The notes under the pieces: model-generated | What the model saw: the letters and a program-made list of their open reading frames with translations, nothing else | Database searches by the model: none | Told to the model about the DNA's origin: nothing | Made by a program: the position numbers and the translations under genes | Shown here: positions 17,772-26,892 of the stretch, one piece after another | Numbering within the stretch: the stretch's first letter is position 1 | Layout of the letters: the number at the start of each line of letters is the position of its first letter | NCBI RefSeq assembly: GCF_900105345.1 | Contig: NZ_FNSN01000003.1 | Span: forward strand, 2,418,001-2,482,000 | Length of the DNA stretch: 64,000 bases | Direction of reading: 5' to 3' | DNA from: Arthrobacter woluwensis | GTDB taxonomy: Bacteria; Actinomycetota; Actinomycetes; Actinomycetales; Micrococcaceae

Positions 17772-17805
17772 CGGGAACTCAGTCCTCTCGGGAACTCAGT
17801 CCTCC
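17772..17805. repeat. 17-bp tandem duplication across the nrdR stop codon
   Basis: Two copies (17772-17788 and 17789-17805) differ only in the last base. The proximal copy holds the nrdR stop codon, so the duplication left the protein end SQED unchanged. Confidence 0.8.
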
Positions 17806-18245
17806 TGGGACCTGAGGCGTGCGATCGCCTTCTCGAAGTCGTCCAGGGAATCGAAGTCCTGGTACACGCTCGCGAAGCGCAGGTAGGCGACCTCATCCAG
17901 CCGACGGAGCGGCTCCAGGATCGCCAGTCCGACCTCGTGGGCTTTGATCTCGGCAGCACCGCTCGCGCGGACGGTCTCCTCGACCTCCTGCGCCAGCACG
18001 GCCAGATCGTCCTCGGTGACGGGCCGTCCCTGGCAGGCCTTGCGCGCACCGTTGATGACCTTGCTCCGGCTGAACGGCTCGGCCACTCCGGACCGCTTCA
18101 GCACCGAGAGGCTCGTGGTCTCCACCGTGGTGAAGCGCCGGGAGCAGTTGGTGCACTGGCGGCGCCGCCTGATCGACGAGCCGTCCTCGGTGACCCGGCT
18201 GTCCACGACCCGGGAGTCGGCGTTACGGCAAAACGGACAGTACAC
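17796..18245 (-). CDS. nrdR: Transcriptional repressor NrdR
   Basis: NrdR represses ribonucleotide reductase genes when dATP is abundant. The 149 residues contain the zinc ribbon with C3, C6, C31 and C34 and the following ATP-cone domain (about 46-136) with [14 protein letters not shown]. The start is a GTG with GAGGAGG upstream. The promoter region to its 5' side holds two NrdR boxes 32 bp apart, so autoregulation is likely. hisD lies upstream in the same direction, but the long gap and own promoter suggest a separate unit. Confidence 0.95.
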   Translation of the reverse strand: MYCPFCRNADSRVVDSRVTEDGSSIRRRRQCTNCSRRFTTVETTSLSVLKRSGVAEPFSRSKVINGARKACQGRPVTEDDLAVLAQEVEETVRASGAAEIKAHEVGLAILEPLRRLDEVAYLRFASVYQDFDSLDDFEKAIARLRSQED

Positions 18246-18269
18246 TACGCCTCCTCTATGGCTGCAGTC

Positions 18270-18324
18270 AGTTTAGAACCACATCTTGTAAAAGTACAAG
18301 GATGTAATTACCACATGTTGTGGT
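18270..18324 (-). promoter_or_regulatory. nrdR promoter with paired NrdR boxes
   Basis: On the minus strand TTGTAC (18299 to 18294) and TAAACT (18275 to 18270) form a promoter with 18-bp spacing. Two box-like sequences, AACCACATCTTGTAAA (18277-18292) and TACCACATGTTGTGGT (18309-18324), start 32 bp apart, about three helix turns, the usual NrdR arrangement. The first box fills the promoter spacer. Confidence 0.7.
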
Positions 18325-18343
18325 CACACGGTCTGTCGCGCGC

Positions 18344-19702
18344 TCAGCGGAAGCGGATCGACACCGCTTCGCCGTGCGACGGAAGGTTCTCCGCCTCGGC
18401 GAGTTCCTCGATGTGCGTGCGGACCTCGGACAGGCCCTGGCGCGAGTACTCGATCTCCTGGACGGCGCGGAGGAAGGTCGTGACGTTCAGACCGGAGGAG
18501 AACAGCGCCGTGCCGGAGGTGGGCAGCACGTGGTTGGATCCCGCGCAGTAGTCCCCCAGGCTCACCGGGGAGTAGTCGCCCACGAAGATGGCTCCGGCGT
18601 TGCGGATCCGGGCGGCGACCGCCGGGGCGTCGGCCGTCATGATCTCCAGGTGCTCGGCGGCGTAGGCGTCCGCGACGGCGATCCCCTGCTCAAGACCGTC
18701 GACCAGCACCACACCGGACTGCGGGCCGGACAGGGCGGTCAGGATGCGCTCGGAGTGCCGGGCCGTGCGGGCCTGGCGCAGGAGCTCCTCCCGGACCGCC
18801 TCCGCGAGGTCCACCGACGAGGTGACAAGAACACTCGAGGCGCGGGGATCGTGCTCGGCCTGGCTGATCAGGTCCGCGGCGACGAGGGCCGGCTGAGCCG
18901 TCTCGTCGGCCAGGACCGCGATCTCGGTGGGGCCGGCCTCGGAGTCGATGCCCACCACTCCCCGGACGAGCTTCTTGGCCGTGGCCACGAACACGTTGCC
19001 GGGACCGGTCACGAGGTCCACGGCCTCCAGCGCTTCTTCCGGTCCATCCGCCGGCACCCCGTAGGCGAAGGACACGATCGCCTGGGCGCCGCCGATCGCA
19101 TAGACCTCCTCCACGCCGAGCAGTTCCGCGGCGGCGAGGATGGTGGGGTGCGGCAGACCGCCGAAGTCCTTCTGGGGCGGGGACGCGAGGGCCACCGACT
19201 CCACACCGGCCGCCAAGGCCGGGACCACGTTCATGACAACGGAGCTGGCCAGCGGTGCGAGACCGCCCGGCACGTACAGGCCGACGCGGTTGACCGGGAT
19301 CCAGCGCTGACGCACGACGGCGCCCTCCGCCAGGACCGTCTCCACGTCCGCCGGGCGCTGGGCCTCGGCGAAGCGGCGGGCACGGTCGATGGACTCCTCC
19401 AGGGCGGCGCGCACCCCGGCGTCGAGCCCGGCGAGGGCATCCCGCAGCGCCTCGCGGGGAACCCGCACGCTGTCCAGGACGACGCCGTCGAACCGCTGCG
19501 CCAGCTCGCGCAGTGCCTGGTGCCCGCGTGCGCGGACCTCGGCGATGATGCCCCGCACGGCCTCCTCGGCCTGCTGGTTCGACTCCTCATGCACCCGGGG
19601 CACCGCGGCCTTGAGTTCCGTCCGGTTCAGATGCCTGCCCCGCAGGTCCACGGTGCGGAAGAAGTCGGCTCGGTCCAGGGAAGCGTCACGGGTGTCAGTC
19701 AC
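18344..19702 (-). CDS. hisD: Histidinol dehydrogenase
   Basis: HisD oxidises histidinol to histidine in two NAD-dependent steps. The 452-residue protein has family length and shows YVPGGLAPLASSVVMN, AQAIVSFAYGV, the EAGPTEIAVLAD segment and the zinc-site loop SLGDYCAGSNHVLPTSGTA. The start is a GTG at 19702, 6 nt from TAAACT, which points to a leaderless mRNA. dnaE lies upstream on the same strand with a 75-bp gap. No other his gene is adjacent; in many actinobacteria hisD starts the his operon, so its isolation here, next to nrdR, is worth noting. Confidence 0.96.
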   Translation of the reverse strand: MTDTRDASLDRADFFRTVDLRGRHLNRTELKAAVPRVHEESNQQAEEAVRGIIAEVRARGHQALRELAQRFDGVVLDSVRVPREALRDALAGLDAGVRAALEESIDRARRFAEAQRPADVETVLAEGAVVRQRWIPVNRVGLYVPGGLAPLASSVVMNVVPALAAGVESVALASPPQKDFGGLPHPTILAAAELLGVEEVYAIGGAQAIVSFAYGVPADGPEEALEAVDLVTGPGNVFVATAKKLVRGVVGIDSEAGPTEIAVLADETAQPALVAADLISQAEHDPRASSVLVTSSVDLAEAVREELLRQARTARHSERILTALSGPQSGVVLVDGLEQGIAVADAYAAEHLEIMTADAPAVAARIRNAGAIFVGDYSPVSLGDYCAGSNHVLPTSGTALFSSGLNVTTFLRAVQEIEYSRQGLSEVRTHIEELAEAENLPSHGEAVSIRFR

Positions 19703-19708
19703 CGCTCC

Positions 19709-19714
19709 AGTTTA
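19709..19714 (-). promoter_or_regulatory. -10 element of hisD, leaderless start
   Basis: TAAACT (minus strand) lies 6 nt before the GTG at 19702. Confidence 0.5.
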
Positions 19715-19777
19715 TCGATCCTGGAGTCGGTGACCGAAAGCGCCCACGTCACACGGCCGCCACACCCGCCGCACAGG

Positions 19778-22700
19778 TCAGGCGTCGAGGCAGGCCGGCC
19801 CCAGAAGGACCTTCAGGTCCGCGTAGAGGGAGGGGTTCGGATCCACGGCGAAGTTCCGGCCCAGCCGCATCAGCTCGATGCTCCGGGTGCCCTGCAGCTT
19901 GAGCCGCACCTCGGCGCGCCCGCTGTGACTCCGCAGCACCTCCCCCAGGCGGCCGACCAGCTCCTCGGTGGCCTTATGGGTCGGCAGACTGATGATCAAC
20001 TGGCCGTTGCCCTCCGCCTGGCTGAGATCGGGCACGCTCAGCTCCATGCAGTTCAAGGTGACCGAGCCGTCGTCGCGCCGCTGCACGCGGCCCTTCACCA
20101 CCACGATGAGGTCCTCCGCGAGGATGGTGGCGATCGGGCCGTAGACCTGACCGAAGAACATCGTCTCGATCGAGCCGCCCAGATCCTCGATCTCCGCCCG
20201 GGCATACGCGTTGCCGCTGGACTTGGCGACACGGCGGCTCAGGGACGTGATCATGCCCGCGATGGTGACGATCGCGCCGTCGGGCGGGCCGTCGTCGCTC
20301 ATCACGCTGGCGACGGACGTGTCCGCGAGGCCGCTCAACGCGGTCTCCATACCCTGCAGAGGGTGGTCCGAGACGTAGAGGCCGAGCATGTCACGCTCGA
20401 AGCTCAGCTTGTCCTTCTTCTCCCACTCGGGCAGGTCCGGGATCTCCACGGTGAGCCCGGAATCCGGCGAGGCGTCGTCCAGGGCGCTGAACAGGTCGAA
20501 CTGGTTGTTGGCCTCATTGCGCTTGAGCGTGATGACCGAGTCGATGGCCTCTTCGTGGATCATCACGAGCGAGCGGCGGTTGCCGGGCATGGAGTCGAAG
20601 GCCCCCGCCTTGATGAGCGATTCGATGGTGCGCTTGTTGCAGACCACGGCCGGGACCTTCTGGAGGAAGTCCGAGAACGAGGTGAACGCGCCCTTCTCCT
20701 TGCGGGTCTCCACCATAGCGTTGACCACGTTGGCGCCGACGTTCCTGATGGCGCCCATGCCGAAGCGGATGTCGTTGCCCACCGGGGTGAACGTCAGGGC
20801 GGACTCGTTCACGTCCGGCGGAAGCACCGTGATGCCCATGCGTCGGCACTCGTTGAGGTAGATGGCGGACTTGTCCTTGTCGTCGCCCACGCTGGTGAGC
20901 AGCGCCGCCATGTACTCCGGCGCGTAGTGGGCCTTGAGGTAGGCGGTCCAGTACGACACCACGCCGTAGGCCGCCGAGTGGGCCTTATTGAAGGCGTAGT
21001 CGGAGAAGGGCAGCAGGATGTCCCAGAGCGTCTTGACGGCCTCGGCCGAGTAGCCGTTGTCCAGCATGCCCTGCTGGAATCCGGCGAACTGCTTGTCCAG
21101 CTCCTCCTTCTTCTTCTTGCCCATCGCGCGGCGGAGGATGTCCGCCTGACCGAGCGAGTAGCCCGCCAGCTTCTGGGCCACGGCCATGACCTGCTCCTGA
21201 TACACGATCAGGCCGAAGGTGCCGCCGAGGATGTCCTTGAGAGGCTCCTCGAGTTCCGGATGGATCGGGACCACCGGCTGAAGGCCGTTCTTGCGGAGCG
21301 CGTAATCGGTGTGGGCGTTGGCGCCCATGGGACCCGGACGGTACAGCGCCAGCACAGCGGAGATGTCTTCGAAGTTGTCAGGCTTCATGAGCTTGAGCAG
21401 GGACCGCATCGGCCCGCCGTCGAGCTGGAAGACGCCGAGCGTGTCGCCGCGGGCCAGGAGTTCGTAGGACGCCTGGTCATCCAGTTCGAGTTTCTCCAGG
21501 TCCAGGTCGATGCCCCGGTTGAGTTTGATGTTCTCGATGGCGTCCGAGATGATCGTCAGATTTCGCAGACCCAGGAAGTCCATCTTGATCAGGCCGAGGC
21601 CCTCACACGTGGGGTAATCGAACTGCGTGATGACCTGGCCGTCCTGGATGCGGCGCATGATGGGCACGACGTCGATGATCGGGTCCGAGGACATGATCAC
21701 GCCGGCGGCGTGCACGCCCCATTGCCGCTTCAGGCCTTCGAGGCCGAGCGCCGTCTCGAAGACCTTGGCCGCCTCCGGGTCCGTCTTGAGCAGTTCCCGG
21801 AAGTCCCCGGCCTCGCTGTAGCGCTTGGCCTTGGGGTCCTCGATGTCCTTGAGCGGGATGTCCTTGGCCATGACCGCCGGCGGCAGCGCCTTGGTCAGGG
21901 TCTCACCCATGCTGAAGGGGTAGCCGAGCACGCGCGAGGAGTCCTTCAGCGCCTGCTTCGTCTTGATGGTGCCGTAGGTGACGATCATGGAGACGCGCTC
22001 GTCGCCGTACTTCCGGGTCACGTAGTCGATGACCTCGGGACGGCGGCGATCATCGAAGTCGACGTCGAAGTCGGGCATCGAGACGCGGTCCGGGTTCAGG
22101 AAGCGTTCGAAGATCAGGCCGTGGCGGAGCGGATCGAGGTCCGTGATGCGCAGGGCGTAGGCCACCATGGAACCGGCACCGGAGCCTCGGCCCGGACCCA
22201 CCCGGATGCCGTGATCCTTGGCCCAGTTGATGAAGTCGGCCACCACGAGGAAGTAGCCGGGGAAGCCCATGCTGGTGATGATGCCGAGCTCATATTCCGC
22301 CTGCTTGCGGACGTCGTCCGGGATTCCCTTGGGGTAGCGGTAGTGGAGACCCTTCTCCACTTCCTTCACGAGCCAGGAATCCTCGTTCTCGCCGGGCGGG
22401 CACGGGAACTTCGGCATGTAGTTGTTGTGCTCGAAGCCGACCTCGCAGCGCTCGGCGATGAGGAGGGTGTTGTCGCAGGCGTCCGGCAGGTCGCGGAACA
22501 GCTCCCGCATCTCTCGCGGCGACTTCAGGTAGTAGCCGGTGCCGGAGAAGGCGAAGCGCGAGCCGCCTTCGTCGTAGCTCGGTTCCAGCAGCGTGGAGCC
22601 GGACTGGATGGCCAGCAGCGCCTCGTGCGCCTTGGCGTCGTGCTGATGCGTGTAGTGGAGGTCGTTCGTCGCCACGAGCGGAAGGTCCAGGTCCTTCGCC

Positions 22701-23332
22701 AGCCGCAGGAGGTCTTCACGGATCCTGGTCTCGATGGACAGCCCGTGGTCCATGAGCTCGCAGTAGTAGTTCTCCTTGCCGAAGATGTCCCGGAATTCGG
22801 CGGCGGCCTCCAGGGCCTCCCGGTACTGGCCGAGCCGGAGACGGGTCTGGACCTCGCCCGACGGGCAGCCCGTGGTGGCGATCAGGCCCTCGGCGTAGGT
22901 GTTGAGCAGCTCGCGGTCCAGGCGGGGCCACTTGCCGAACACCGAATCCAGGGAAGCGATCGACGAAGCCCGGAACAGGTTCCGCATCCCGGTGTTGTTG
23001 TAGCTCAGGAGCGTCATGTGGGTGTACGCGCCACCACCGGAGACGTCGTCGCTGCGCTGGCTCTCATCGCCCCAGCGCACCCTGCTCTTGTCGGTGCGGT
23101 GCGTCCCCGGGGCCACGTACGCCTCGACGCCGATGATCGGCTTCACGCCGGCGTCCTTGGCCTTCTTCCAGAAGTCGTGGGCACCGAAAAGATAGCCGTG
23201 GTCCGTGATGGCCAGGGCGGGCATCTCCAGCCGATTGGTCTCGGCGAAGAGCTCCCCCAGCTTGGCCGCACCGTCCAGCATGGAGTATTCGGTGTGAGTG
23301 TGCAGATGGACGAAGGAATCCTGATTTGCCAC
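19778..23332 (-). CDS. dnaE: DNA polymerase III subunit alpha
   Basis: This is the replicative polymerase subunit, 1184 residues as in other actinobacterial DnaE1 proteins. The N-terminal PHP domain opens with FVHLHTHTEYSMLDGA. The polymerase active-site aspartates lie in PDFDVDFDDRRR, followed by the finger region, a helix-hairpin-helix near IRNVGANVVNA and a C-terminal OB fold (TIAGMITSLSRRVAKSSG). The intact PHP metal residues suggest built-in proofreading. GTG 23332 is preceded by TAGGAT at 6 nt, indicating a leaderless transcript. The pseudouridine synthase gene ends 53 bp upstream. Confidence 0.97.
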   Translation of the reverse strand: MANQDSFVHLHTHTEYSMLDGAAKLGELFAETNRLEMPALAITDHGYLFGAHDFWKKAKDAGVKPIIGVEAYVAPGTHRTDKSRVRWGDESQRSDDVSGGGAYTHMTLLSYNNTGMRNLFRASSIASLDSVFGKWPRLDRELLNTYAEGLIATTGCPSGEVQTRLRLGQYREALEAAAEFRDIFGKENYYCELMDHGLSIETRIREDLLRLAKDLDLPLVATNDLHYTHQHDAKAHEALLAIQSGSTLLEPSYDEGGSRFAFSGTGYYLKSPREMRELFRDLPDACDNTLLIAERCEVGFEHNNYMPKFPCPPGENEDSWLVKEVEKGLHYRYPKGIPDDVRKQAEYELGIITSMGFPGYFLVVADFINWAKDHGIRVGPGRGSGAGSMVAYALRITDLDPLRHGLIFERFLNPDRVSMPDFDVDFDDRRRPEVIDYVTRKYGDERVSMIVTYGTIKTKQALKDSSRVLGYPFSMGETLTKALPPAVMAKDIPLKDIEDPKAKRYSEAGDFRELLKTDPEAAKVFETALGLEGLKRQWGVHAAGVIMSSDPIIDVVPIMRRIQDGQVITQFDYPTCEGLGLIKMDFLGLRNLTIISDAIENIKLNRGIDLDLEKLELDDQASYELLARGDTLGVFQLDGGPMRSLLKLMKPDNFEDISAVLALYRPGPMGANAHTDYALRKNGLQPVVPIHPELEEPLKDILGGTFGLIVYQEQVMAVAQKLAGYSLGQADILRRAMGKKKKEELDKQFAGFQQGMLDNGYSAEAVKTLWDILLPFSDYAFNKAHSAAYGVVSYWTAYLKAHYAPEYMAALLTSVGDDKDKSAIYLNECRRMGITVLPPDVNESALTFTPVGNDIRFGMGAIRNVGANVVNAMVETRKEKGAFTSFSDFLQKVPAVVCNKRTIESLIKAGAFDSMPGNRRSLVMIHEEAIDSVITLKRNEANNQFDLFSALDDASPDSGLTVEIPDLPEWEKKDKLSFERDMLGLYVSDHPLQGMETALSGLADTSVASVMSDDGPPDGAIVTIAGMITSLSRRVAKSSGNAYARAEIEDLGGSIETMFFGQVYGPIATILAEDLIVVVKGRVQRRDDGSVTLNCMELSVPDLSQAEGNGQLIISLPTHKATEELVGRLGEVLRSHSGRAEVRLKLQGTRSIELMRLGRNFAVDPNPSLYADLKVLLGPACLDA

Positions 23333-23338
23333 CCATCC

Positions 23339-23344
23339 ATCCTA
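23339..23344 (-). promoter_or_regulatory. -10 element of dnaE, leaderless start
   Basis: TAGGAT (minus strand) lies 6 nt before the GTG at 23332. The transcript would start at the initiator codon. Confidence 0.5.
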
Positions 23345-23385
23345 CGCGCCGAGCCCCGCTGGTGCGTGGCGCGACGCCCTCCGGC

Positions 23386-24345
23386 TCAGAGTCCGTCGCG
23401 GAGCCGCTCCAGCGCGTAGGCCAGGTCCTGCGGATACCCACTCGACACCGTGACCCGCTCCCCGGTGCGCGGGTGATCGAAGCTCAGCTCCTTGGCATGC
23501 AGCCACTGGCGCGTGAGACCGAGTTCGGCCGCGAGACGGGGGTCCGCACCGTACGTCAGGTCACCCGCGCAAGGGTGCCGGAGGGCCGAGAAGTGCACGC
23601 GGATCTGGTGGGTGCGGCCCGTCTCGAGGTGAACCTCCAACAGACTGGCCCGGCCGAACGCTTCCAGCACCTCATAGTGCGTGACCGACGGACGGCCGTC
23701 CTCGATCACCGCGAACCGCCAGTCGTGACCGGGATGCCTGCCGATGGGGGCGTCGATCGTGCCCTTCAGAGGGTCCGGCAGGCCCTGGACCACCGTGTGG
23801 TAGACCTTGTCCACCGTCCGCTCCTTGAAGGCCCGCTTGAGCAGCGTGTAGGCATGTTCGGTCTTGGCGACCACCATGACCCCGCTCGTCCCGACGTCCA
23901 GCCGATGCACGATCCCGGCACGCTCGGGAGCGCCCGAGGTCGAGATCCGGTAGCCTGCGCCCGCCAGGCCGCCGACGACGGTCGGCCCCACCCAGCCCGG
24001 CGACGGGTGCGCGGCCACGCCCACCGGCTTGTCCACGACCACGAAGTCCTCGTCATCGAGCAGGATCTCCAGTCCGTCCACTTTCTCCACCACCACTTCC
24101 AGCGGGTCACGCTTCTCAGAGGGCCGCACCACCACGGTCTGGCCCGCGGACAGCTTCAGGGATTTCGCCGGGACGGCGCCGTCCACGCTCACGCGCCCTT
24201 CGGCCACGGCCTGGGCGGCCGCGGAGCGCGAGAGGCCGAGGAGTGCCGCCAGTGCGGCGTCGACCCTCTTGCCCGCATAGTCCTCCGGCACGACGACGGA
24301 CTGCTCCGCCGCCGTCGTCGGCTCGCTTTCCGTCGCGTCACTCAT
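23386..24345 (-). CDS. RluA/RluD-family pseudouridine synthase
   Basis: The 319-residue enzyme has an N-terminal S4 RNA-binding domain (about 23-80, [19 protein letters not shown]) and a catalytic domain with the HRLDVGTSG motif, in which D150 is the nucleophile. RluD-type enzymes modify uridines in 23S rRNA helix 69; the exact target here is not certain. It overlaps the upstream lspA by 4 nt (ATGA), the usual lspA-rluD pair, so the two are one operon. Confidence 0.93.
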   Translation of the reverse strand: MSDATESEPTTAAEQSVVVPEDYAGKRVDAALAALLGLSRSAAAQAVAEGRVSVDGAVPAKSLKLSAGQTVVVRPSEKRDPLEVVVEKVDGLEILLDDEDFVVVDKPVGVAAHPSPGWVGPTVVGGLAGAGYRISTSGAPERAGIVHRLDVGTSGVMVVAKTEHAYTLLKRAFKERTVDKVYHTVVQGLPDPLKGTIDAPIGRHPGHDWRFAVIEDGRPSVTHYEVLEAFGRASLLEVHLETGRTHQIRVHFSALRHPCAGDLTYGADPRLAAELGLTRQWLHAKELSFDHPRTGERVTVSSGYPQDLAYALERLRDGL

Positions 24346-24977
24346 GAGCGGTCCCCTTCGGCGTCCTCGTCACTCTTGCCCGAGGACAGTCTGCGGCCGT
24401 CGGCGCCGATGCCGCGCAGCGTCAGGATCACGATGATCGACACGGCACACACGACGGCTGAGTCCGCGATGTTGAAGATCGCGAAGTTCGGCAGCTGGAT
24501 GAAGTCGACCACGTGACCCATGCCGAAGGACGGCGGCCGGAAGAGGCGGTCCGTGAGGTTCCCCAGGGCGCCGCCCAGCAGGAACCCGAGGGCCAGCCCC
24601 CACCAGAGCGACCCCACCCGGCGGATGAACACCAGCACGGCGATCGAGACGCAGGCCATGATGATCGTGAACACCCAGGTGAAGTTCTCGCCGATGGAGA
24701 AGGCCGCGCCGGAGTTCCGGATGTAGTACCAGTGCAGCACGGGAGGCAAGACGGCGATCCGCTCCCCCTCCTCCATGGTGGTGCTGACCCAGAACTTGCT
24801 CAGCTGGTCCAGGGCGTAGGCGAAGACGGCCGCGGCGGCGAAGAGGCCGATCACGGCCTTGCGCACACCGGAGCGGGCCCGGCCCTCACCGGGGTCGCCG
24901 GTCACCGTCGGCGCCGCATCGTCCGCGGGCTCCGGTCCCTGCTCCTCGGGCCTGGGTTCATGGGGCCTGGTGCTCAT
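24342..24977 (-). CDS. lspA: Lipoprotein signal peptidase (signal peptidase II)
   Basis: LspA cuts the signal peptide from lipid-modified prolipoproteins in the membrane. The 211-residue protein has four membrane segments (about 40-60, 80-100, 102-119 and 160-190) and the catalytic aspartates in GNLTDRLF (D143) and FNIADSAV (D172). A Pro/Glu-rich cytoplasmic N-terminus of about 35 residues is longer than in E. coli. One likely client, the lipoprotein at 46817-47314, is in the window. The downstream rluD-like gene overlaps by 4 nt. Confidence 0.95.
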   Translation of the reverse strand: MSTRPHEPRPEEQGPEPADDAAPTVTGDPGEGRARSGVRKAVIGLFAAAAVFAYALDQLSKFWVSTTMEEGERIAVLPPVLHWYYIRNSGAAFSIGENFTWVFTIIMACVSIAVLVFIRRVGSLWWGLALGFLLGGALGNLTDRLFRPPSFGMGHVVDFIQLPNFAIFNIADSAVVCAVSIIVILTLRGIGADGRRLSSGKSDEDAEGDRS

Positions 24978-25065
24978 GGGGTCACATCCTCGGGGTTCAC
25001 ACGTTCACACCGGGCCCGTGCGGACCCGGACAGGGCGGAGTCGTCCACCCGATCGAGACACGGCA

Positions 25066-25097
25066 AGGCCGGTGACCGGAAATCCGGTCACCGGCCT
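25066..25097 (-). terminator. Terminator after divIVA
   Basis: A perfect 15-bp stem (25066-25080 with 25083-25097) lies 15 bp past the divIVA stop. It separates the end of the division cluster from lspA. Confidence 0.85.
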
Positions 25098-25112
25098 GAA
25101 TGCCGTGCGAAA

Positions 25113-25760
25113 TCAGCTCTCGGAGCCCTGTTCGCTGTTCTCAGCGGCCACGGACCCACGGGATTCGAGGTCGCGGAGCTGACCTTCGATGTAGGTCTTC
25201 AGGCGGCTGCGGTAGTCGCGCTCGAAGCCACGCAGCTGGTCCACCTTGCGCTCGAGGACGGAGCGCTGCTGCTCCAGAACACCGAGCACCTGACGGGACT
25301 TCTCCTGAGCGTCGTTGACCAGGGTGCTCGCCTCGATCTGGGCTTCAGCGATGATCTTGTCACGCTGAGCGGCACCGTCGGCGACGTGCTTGTCGTGCAT
25401 CTGCTGCGCCATGGCGAGCAGGCCTGCCGCGGACTCCGCGGAAGCCGGGATGGCGGACGTCACGGGAGCGGGCTCCGCGACGGCGGCGGCCTTCGGCGCC
25501 TCCTCCTTCACGGCTTCCTGCTTCGGAGCCTCCTCCGCGGCAGCGGCGGGAGCGGTCTCCTCCGTCACGGACTCCACCACGACAACGTCGCCGCCCTTGG
25601 CGGCAAGCTCCTTGCGGAGCTCCTCGTTCTCCTGGGTCAGACGGCGAAGCTCCACGACGATCTCGTCAAGGAAGTCATCGACCTCATCCTGGTCGTATCC
25701 CTCACGGAACTTCGTCGGCTGAAAGCGCTTGTTGACAACGTCTTCTGGCGTCAAAGCCAT
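25113..25760 (-). CDS. divIVA: Polar growth/septation protein DivIVA (Wag31)
   Basis: DivIVA binds curved membrane at poles and septa and guides peptidoglycan synthesis in actinobacteria. The 215 residues begin with the conserved LTPEDVVNKRF and YDQDEVDDFLDEI, which form the membrane-binding head, then a coiled coil, an Ala/Pro/Glu-rich linker (about 65-110) and a second long coiled coil (about 112-195). GAGGTGA lies before the ATG. It is the last gene of the sepF-yggT-divIVA end of the cluster. A 162-bp gap, with two tandem TCACCGGGG units at 25882-25899 and a possible -10 TAACGT, suggests its own promoter. Confidence 0.94.
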   Translation of the reverse strand: MALTPEDVVNKRFQPTKFREGYDQDEVDDFLDEIVVELRRLTQENEELRKELAAKGGDVVVVESVTEETAPAAAAEEAPKQEAVKEEAPKAAAVAEPAPVTSAIPASAESAAGLLAMAQQMHDKHVADGAAQRDKIIAEAQIEASTLVNDAQEKSRQVLGVLEQQRSVLERKVDQLRGFERDYRSRLKTYIEGQLRDLESRGSVAAENSEQGSES

Positions 25761-25922
25761 CTGGTCACCTCATTGGTTCTTTTCGTCGTAGAGCGAATGG
25801 CCCTGACGACTACGTTACCTAAAGTGGGCGCGCGGCTCGAATCGTCCATCATGTGGACTGAAGCCGCAGCCCACCCGAACGTCACCGGGGTCACCGGGGA
25901 CGTTGCCTGGACTGATCTGAAA

Positions 25923-26210
25923 CTACGCGAAACTGCTGGATATTGCCATAGCGATGCTCACCACGATGAACAGCACGATGAAGGCGAGATCCAAGGACAC
26001 ATTACCCAGCCTCAGCGGCGGGATGAGCCTCCGGAGGAACCTCAGCGGCGGGTCTGTGATCGAATACACGATGCTCGCCACCACGAGGGCCGCTCCCCTG
26101 GGCCGCCAATGCCTGGCGAAGACCTGCACCCAGTCGATGACAAGCCTGACCAGCAGAGCGACCATGAACAGCAGGAAGGCGATGTAGATCAGGGCGAACA
26201 ACAGGCCCAT
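25923..26210 (-). CDS. YggT family membrane protein
   Basis: The 95-residue protein has two membrane segments (about 3-25 and 72-92) around a loop with the YggT hallmark DPPLRFLRRLIPPLRLG. The family is linked to ion homeostasis in E. coli and lies next to sepF and divIVA across Gram-positive bacteria; its role in division is unknown. ATG 26210 follows a GGAGAGG site; a TTG one codon earlier is less likely. Confidence 0.88.
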   Translation of the reverse strand: MGLLFALIYIAFLLFMVALLVRLVIDWVQVFARHWRPRGAALVVASIVYSITDPPLRFLRRLIPPLRLGNVSLDLAFIVLFIVVSIAMAISSSFA

Positions 26211-26264
26211 CAAGCAGCCTCTCCGTCTGGTGTGGTCATCTGTCCGCTGAACCCGCTCAGGGGA

Positions 26265-26807
26265 TCAGCTCTGGTTGAAGAAGCTGGCCTGGGTCTCGGA
26301 CTTCTTGTCCTCGCCCAGGACCTCCACGAACGACGGGGAGAGCAGGAACACCTTGCTGGTGACGCGCTCGATGCTGCCGTGGAGGCCGAACACCAGACCG
26401 GCGGAGAAATCCACCAGGCGCTTGGCGTCAGCCTCGCCCATGTCGGTGACGTTCATGATCACGGGGATTCCATCACGGAAGCTCTCGCCGATGACCTTGG
26501 CGTCGTTGTAGGAACGGGGATGGATGGTGGTGATCTGTCGCAAGTCTGCTGGCTCGTCTCGAACGGGGGCGATACGCTTGATGGGTGTGACGGGCGCGCG
26601 GTACTCCGTCTCGGCAGGCGCCTCCCGGACTGCCTGCGGCTTCGCGGCGGGGCGTTCTTCGAACGGCGAGCCTTCGCGCTCCTCGGCCTCGTGATGCTGG
26701 GATCCTTCTGCGGGACGCGAAGGCAACTTGGCGTGCTCGGCATCGAGATGCTCATCCGCGTCCGTGAGGCCGAGATAAAGCATGGTCTTCTGCATGAAGC
26801 TGGCCAT
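26265..26807 (-). CDS. sepF: Cell division protein SepF
   Basis: SepF anchors FtsZ to the membrane and is the main such anchor in actinobacteria, which lack FtsA. The 180-residue protein has an N-terminal amphipathic helix ([14 protein letters not shown]), a charged linker (about 20-85), and the globular domain from [12 protein letters not shown] to [19 protein letters not shown] that dimerises and binds the FtsZ tail. Its place two genes after ftsZ and the absence of ftsA in the cluster fit this job. Confidence 0.94.
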   Translation of the reverse strand: MASFMQKTMLYLGLTDADEHLDAEHAKLPSRPAEGSQHHEAEEREGSPFEERPAAKPQAVREAPAETEYRAPVTPIKRIAPVRDEPADLRQITTIHPRSYNDAKVIGESFRDGIPVIMNVTDMGEADAKRLVDFSAGLVFGLHGSIERVTSKVFLLSPSFVEVLGEDKKSETQASFFNQS

Positions 26808-26892
26808 GGATCGACTCCGTTCCTAGTATCTGCGTGGCCGGCACTGGAGTCCTTGATGGGCAACAGAGCCCGGACTCCCCGTCTCTTTGACG

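Noticed and set aside
18320-23419. Very long open frame on the plus strand across hisD and dnaE
   Set aside because: It is a GC-driven antisense shadow: its codons mirror dnaE and hisD, and the product is His/Arg/Val/Leu-rich without any domain. dnaE and hisD on the other strand are certain.
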